Origin: Acanthamoeba sp. SK_2022b
Lineage: Eukaryota; Discosea; Longamoebia; Acanthamoebidae
Direction: 5' to 3'
NCBI GenBank assembly: GCA_027943245.1
Contig: JANDJZ010000526.1
Location: 1-34,871 of the forward strand
Length of the DNA stretch: 34,871 nt
The position numbers were made by a program, and so were the translations under genes. The notes beneath the pieces were generated by a model, which had not been told where the DNA came from, made no database searches, and was given only the letters and a program-made list of their open reading frames with translations. Shown piece after piece: positions 30,150 to 34,871 of the stretch (within the stretch, counting starts at the first letter, position 1; each line of letters starts with the position of its first letter).

Positions 30150-30650
30150 CTAGTTGGAAGCATCGTCATCATCATCTTCGGCCCAGTGCGCCCATTCATC
30201 GTCCATCTTGAGTTGCTTCTTGATTTCTGCCGTCTTGACGGTGTTCGCGCCATTTCTGTCCTCGGCTCGCCATCCGCTGAGCACCGAGCTCTTCGATGCC
30301 GCAGAGACAGATGCCGCCACCTTCGCCACCTCCAGCTCCACGCCTGCGCTGCCTCGCGCGACTTGCAACTTCCCTCGCACCCGCTCCACCCATTCCTTCT
30401 CAAAGGCGTCGGTGCGAACCTTGACCGCCTCGGCTTGTCTGATCTCCTCTGCACTCTCTGCCTGCTCTTCTTCCATCACCTGCAGCACAAAGGCCTCGGC
30501 CTCCTTCTTCAACATTTCATCTTTTTGGATTCTGCCCATGATATCGATAAGCAGGTCCAACGTGGCGTGCTCCTTGCCCTCGACGAAGCCCACCGCCTCG
30601 TTCATGGCTTGCACTGTTTCTTGCTCCTCTACGCTCATCTCAGTGGCCAT
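30150..30650 (-). CDS. small acidic helical protein, unknown
   Basis: An open frame of 166 residues from an ATG at 30648-30650. No family is recognised. The first 120 residues are predicted helix-rich with regular Glu/Ala/Lys/Leu spacing (E-E-Q-E-T-V-Q-A-M-N-E-A-V, then L-L-I-D-I-M-G-R-I-Q-K-D-E), consistent with coiled coil or helical bundle. The C terminus is W-A-H-W-A-E followed by five Asp and A-S-N, an acidic tail with Trp like those used for binding chaperones or GTPases (inference). No introns are needed. It converges with the helicase (168 bp between stops) and diverges from the second receptor kinase. Confidence 0.6.
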   Translation of the reverse strand: MATEMSVEEQETVQAMNEAVGFVEGKEHATLDLLIDIMGRIQKDEMLKKEAEAFVLQVMEEEQAESAEEIRQAEAVKVRTDAFEKEWVERVRGKLQVARGSAGVELEVAKVAASVSAASKSSVLSGWRAEDRNGANTVKTAEIKKQLKMDDEWAHWAEDDDDDASN

Positions 30651-31221
30651 CTCGTTCCGATGGATTTATTGAGCTGCGCCAAACGCTGACGTGGCGCAGA
30701 AATACCACGCGACAGACAGAGAAAGAAGGAGGATGTCCAGAAAGCTTCGTGGCTGACAAGCGACTTCACTACAGGGGAAAGGGCCTCACCGTCCGGCAGC
30801 CCAACCTGCGCTGGACCAGTTATTTTGGGTGATCAGCTCTCACTCGCAACTGTTGCTGGCGTCGTGGCCTTGCGATCGCGGTCTACCAGAAACGCGTTCA
30901 TTACCCCTCCAATGTCCCACAACGCATGCCGGCTGATGTTACCGCCTCGCGGCGCTCTCTGACGTGACACAGGAAGGAGCAGACCAGGTCGAGTGTCAAT
31001 TCGGTCACCTGGTTGAGGTAGCCATCGGGGTCCCCCGTCGGGGGTAGTGGCGGCGAGCCCAGGTTGCGCTTCAACTTGTTGCTAGCCTATAGTGCACCGA
31101 GATACCGTGATGCCTTCCGAGGCATTCTCACTACTTAGCTGGTGAGTGTCCTCCCTGTGCTTGCCCATTATTTTCTCTTTCCCAGCTTCGCACAACTCCA
31201 CGGCCTCTCTTTCCCGACACC
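30651..31221. promoter_or_regulatory. divergent intergenic region, 571 bp
   Basis: The longest gene-free stretch, between the small acidic protein (-) and the second receptor kinase (+). A GC-rich imperfect palindrome GGGGTCCCCCGTCGGGGG lies near 31026-31044, and CTATAGTG occurs at 31087-31094. No ORF with recognisable content was found on either strand. Confidence 0.3.
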
Positions 31222-32785
31222 ATGCAGCTATGCGCCATCATAGCATTTCTTGTGGTAGTGATCACCGCACTCTGCCTTCCACGATGCGGGGTAGAAGGTG
31301 CTCGACCTTGCCTGATCGACCTCTTCACTACTTCACACTCACTTCCCTATGTACAGCGGCGTTGAGTACTCAGCTCTATGGCGACGGTTCGGCCAACGCA
31401 AAGGCCATCCTAACTGCTTGGGCGAAGAGCTACAGCTACGTGCGCGATGATGTCAGGCACGTAGAATCTTCAGTTCGATGCCCGCTTGTACTGCCTTTGC
31501 TGATATTTACTCTTATCTGGGCTTCTCTTCACCAGCATCTCCTACGCCGGCTCCGGCGTTCAAGCCGCCATCGACGCCTACCAGGAGCAAACCGTGGTAC
31601 GGGGCGGGTTGCCTTGTGCTTTAGTCGACAATTTTTTAAATAAGATGTTGCTTATGACGTTTCTCATCTTTTTAAAGTTAAAACAAACCCCGTTAGACCA
31701 CTCCACGAGTGGTAACGTGATGATATGATACTCAAGAGATTCGTGAACCAATAGGACTTCGTTGGAACGGATAGAGGCATCACCGGTGCCGCCGCCGAAG
31801 AGTTTGTGGACCTGGTGCAGTTTCCCCTGTACGGCCAGGCCATGGTGGTGACCTACAACATCCCCGGGCTCGACCCCGTCAACGATCCCTACCTCGTATG
31901 CCTCCACCCCAATTCAGTCGTTCATTTAATATTTATATTTTTTAATTTGTGAATAACCCGCAATTCGTTTTGTTGCCTCGTAACCCCAACCCGAGTGTTG
32001 ACTCCGTCTTCCTTGTATGCGCCCAGCTGCTCGACAGGGAGACGCTGGGCCTCATCTGGGCCGGTGAGATCACCATGTGGAACGACCAGCGCATCCAGGA
32101 CCTCAACCCGCCCGCGCTCAACGCCAAGCTGCCGGCCGCCAACATCACCCTCGGCTACAACAACAACCTCAACCTGCTCTCGATCTCCGAGGCGTTCAAG
32201 GTGGCCCTGTCGAGCTTCAGCGACGCGTTCCGCACGGCCCTCGCCGCCGCCAACAACTCGATCGCCCTCATGCCGCCCGCTCTCGCCGGCCACGCCTTCG
32301 AAGCCGGCACCACGAGCGCGCGCGTGGCCTGGATGCAGGTTCGCGCCGACAACGTTGCCCGCCCACGCGACTCTGCACTGACGCTACTCCTCGTGTCGTG
32401 TTGTGTCGTATAGAGTCACACGAACAGTATGACGTTCGTGAGGCTTTCCGACTGCGTCGACTCAGACCTGCCGTGGGTCAACATGATCAACCGGGCCGGC
32501 AAGGTGGTCGTGCCGAGCGTGTACTCGGTGCAGGCGGCGATGGCGGACTTCGCGTCCAACTTCAGCGCGGGCAACCTCAACATCGACATCCTCGATGCGC
32601 CGGGCAACGACTCGTGGCCCCTGTCGTACACCACCTTCGTCGCCATCAACCGCAGCATCACCGCATTGGACTGCACCAACATCGAGGAGCTCCTCCGCTT
32701 CATCGCCTGGATCCAGACCAACGACGCGTATGCGATCGCTCCCGCGTTCACTGCTTCGTTGGGCTCCATCGACTCACTCGCTTTG

Positions 32786-32854
<69 letters not shown>

Positions 32855-34871
32855 GCGTCGGAGCTGGCCAACGAGAGCGGCTACGTGCCGATCGACGTGA
32901 GCCTGCGCAAGAACATACTGGACCTCTTCACCCACATCCAGTGCAACGGGCAGCAGGCGCTCGACACGTCGTACCTCATCGGAGCGGGCCCGCCGCTGCC
33001 GGTCTACACGGCCTGGGCCGTGGCCCAGTCCACCACCGCGTCGACGATCAAGTACTTCGAGGCCACCTCGCTGCAGGCCAAGAACCAGCTGCTCACGTTC
33101 GACGAGCAGCTGGGCGCCACGAGCAACGGGCTCGAGGCCGAGTGGTACACGGCCATCCCCGACATCGCGCTCGCGCCGGCGGTGGTCTACGCGCTCGTGC
33201 CGGGCTACAACCTGCCCGAGCTGGCCGGGAACGACCTGACCCTCGACTACGAGACCATCGCGGCGATCTACATGGCCGAGATCACGCTGTGGGACGACGC
33301 GCGCATCAAGGCCCTCAACCCGCCCGTCGTGGCCGACGCCCTGCCGGCCAAGCCCATCGTTGTCGTCACGCAGACCACGAGCTCCGACGTCACGCAGCTC
33401 TTCACAGCCATGCTCAGCGCCCGCGTGTCGGCGTTCGCCCAAGAGGTGGGCTCGGGCGACGTGATCAGGTTCCCGGTGCAGGACGCCGTCAACCAGTCGA
33501 TCGAGGTCGACAACTACACGTCGCTGGTCTCCACGCTGACCGACACCTCCTACGGCTTCGCCTTCATCAACCTCTACGACGCCGTGTTGGTACGCGCAGC
33601 GACGCTTCATTCTTGGCATTCCTCATTCGCACACCCGCGCGTGCTCATGTGCGTGAACGCGCGGAATGCAGACCCGCACGCTGAACCTGGCCAACATGCC
33701 CAACAAAGAGGGGGTGGTCGTGCGCGCCAACGCGACCTCTGTCCAGAGCGCGCTGTCCAACTACCTGGCGACCAACGCCAACCCGGCCTACGCCGGCATC
33801 GTCCTCAGTACTACGCCTGCCCCCCCCTTTACTCCTCCCCAGCCAAGCGTGCGTGGCTGACGTGTCGCGCTCTCATTCGCCCACGCAGGCGGAGGTGTCG
33901 ACAGTTGGCCGTTGGCGACCTTTGGGTCCTTCTTCTATCGCAGTCGGACCATGGAGGACTGCAGCACGGCGGCGGCCTTGGCCAGCTTCCTCTACTACAC
34001 GCAGACCAGCGCCGAGGCCCAGTCGATCGCCGACAGGCAGGGCTTCATCCAGGCCTCGACCGACGCCGGCCTCCAGCGGCGCTTCATGAAGCAGCTGAAG
34101 CAGTTCACGTGCAACGGGGTGGCGGTGAGCGCGGTCGCCGACTGCATCGACGCCGACGGCCGGCTCTGCTCCGGCGTCGGCCAGTGCACCAACAACACGT
34201 GCGTCTGCGACAGCGGCCGGGAGGGCCAGTACTGCGAGGGCTTCGTCAGCTCCAGCTCGAGCGATGCCTCAACCATCACCATCGGTTCGCCTACACACAA
34301 TGCACACACACACACACACACACAATGCACACACAGACACACAATGCACACGCTCACACGTCAATCAATTGATTGTGTTGTCGATGTGTGCAGCCGTGGT
34401 GGTGCCGGTGGCGGTGATCGTGCTGCTGGTGCTTGCGTGCTGCGTCGTGCTGCTGCTGGTCTACATCAAGCACAAGGGCAACAAGGCGGACGACTGGGAG
34501 ATCGAGTACGCGGAGCTCGAGGTGGGCGAGACGCTCGGGACCGGTGGCTACGGTGAGGTGCACAAGGCCGTGTGGAAGGGCACCGAGGTCGCCGTCAAGG
34601 TGATCGCCGCCGAAAAGGTCACCAAGGACATGGAAAAGAGCTTCCAGGACGAGGTCCGCGTGATGACGTCGCTGAGGCACCCCAACGTCGTCTTGTTCAT
34701 GGCCGCCTCGACCAAGCCGCCCAAGATGTGCATCGTCATGGAGTTCATGTCGCTCGGCTCCCTCTTCGACGTACGATCGCTTTCCCTTTTCGTTATCGTT
34801 TTCGTTTTCGTTTTCGTTTTTTATATATGTTTGTTTTATATTCTTTTATTTAATGTTTTGTGAATGCTTGG
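31222..34871 (+). CDS. second receptor kinase: tandem PstS-like ectodomains, EGF-like, TM, TKL kinase (3' truncated by window)
   Basis: Ten exons are visible: 31222-31297, 31357-31456, 31536-31596, 31755-31895, 32027-32338, 32414-32727, 32854-33589, 33672-33807, 33889-34284 and 34394-34770 (883 codons); the gene continues beyond 34871 inside an intron. It has a signal peptide (M-Q-L-C-A-I-I-A-F-L-V-V-V), two PstS-like modules (G-L-I-W-A-G-E-I-T-M-W-N-D and A-I-Y-M-A-E-I-T-L-W-D-D mark their second lobes), an EGF-like module (C-S-G-V-G-Q-C then C-V-C-D-S-G), a TM segment from about 34394, and the start of a TKL kinase: G-T-G-G-Y-G-E-V, V-A-V-K, L-R-H-P-N-V-V-L-F-M-A-A. Intron positions after the signal peptide (phase 1), before the E-S-W/D-S-W segment and after G-S-L-F match the first copy. 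Intron 2 needs a GC donor. Cyclase and second kinase domains are expected beyond the edge but unseen. Confidence 0.85.
31457..31535 (+). other. non-canonical GC-AG intron (second receptor kinase, intron 2)
   Basis: The exon ends G-T-C-A-G and is followed by GCACGT; only this phase-2 donor joins to the I-S-Y-A-G-S-G exon. The two nearby GT donors are phase 0 and break the frame. Confidence 0.7.
32788..32852. repeat. (CA)n microsatellite in intron
   Basis: Sense-strand CA run filling intron 32728-32853 of the second receptor kinase up to its CACAG acceptor. Confidence 0.95.
34296..34350. repeat. interrupted (CA)n / CACAATG repeat in intron
   Basis: Short CA runs broken by ACAATGCAC units in intron 34285-34393 of the second receptor kinase. 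Confidence 0.85.

Noticed and set aside
1..34871. tRNA, rRNA, transposon or viral genes
   Set aside because: No tRNA-like cloverleaf, rRNA core sequence, transposase, reverse transcriptase or capsid-like product was recognised by eye on either strand. A tRNAscan or Rfam search was not possible here.

Overview
The window is nuclear DNA of a free-living amoeba, most probably Acanthamoeba. Coding sequence is GC-rich and cut by many short (about 55-200 nt) GT-AG introns, and intergenic spaces are AT-richer and short. The most telling feature is a pair of very large genes that join PstS-like ectodomains, an EGF-like module and a membrane span to a tyrosine-kinase-like (TKL) kinase, followed in the complete copy by a cyclase-like domain and a second kinase. 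I know this type of architecture from Acanthamoeba. The species call is inference; the exon models were built by hand from splice sites, reading phase and family similarity.

Layout, left to right. (1) The 3' part of a DIL (dilute)-domain gene, myosin-V-tail-like (+, <1-2309). (2) A small secreted protein (-, 2557-2904), divergent from (3) a universal-stress-protein gene (+, 3249-3950). (4) A complete 26-exon P4-type lipid flippase (-, 4132-10370). (5, 6) Two neighbouring members of an unrecognised small protein family (-, 10664-11182 and 11686-12354). (7) A predicted nucleotidyltransferase (+, 12865-14073), tail to tail with (8) an unrecognised Cys/His and basic coiled-coil protein (-, 14112-15295). 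(9) An F-box protein with a propeller-like C-terminal part (+, 15489-17718). (10) The complete receptor kinase, 23 exons and about 1767 residues (+, 17998-25661). (11) A third member of the small family (-, 25723-26213). (12) An intronless Prp5/DDX46-type spliceosomal DEAD-box helicase (+, 26490-29981). (13) An unrecognised small acidic helical protein (-, 30150-30650). (14) The 5' part of a second receptor kinase, running off the window (+, 31222->34871).

There are no operons. Genes work individually, arranged in divergent pairs that probably share promoters and convergent pairs with stop codons only 38-181 bp apart. The multi-exon gene models contain about 86 introns. Three of these need a GC rather than GT donor, and dinucleotide and 5-6-mer arrays are almost all intronic.

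The parts most worth attention are three. First, the two receptor-kinase paralogues, in which the phosphate-binding loop of all four PstS-like modules is degenerate and, in the complete copy, the cyclase and second kinase have lost key catalytic residues. Second, the three-member family that shares three short boxes (basic-Ser, L-x-K-W, A-Q-x-x-A). Third, an intronless helicase among intron-dense genes. No tRNA, rRNA, transposon, CRISPR array or viral gene was seen.
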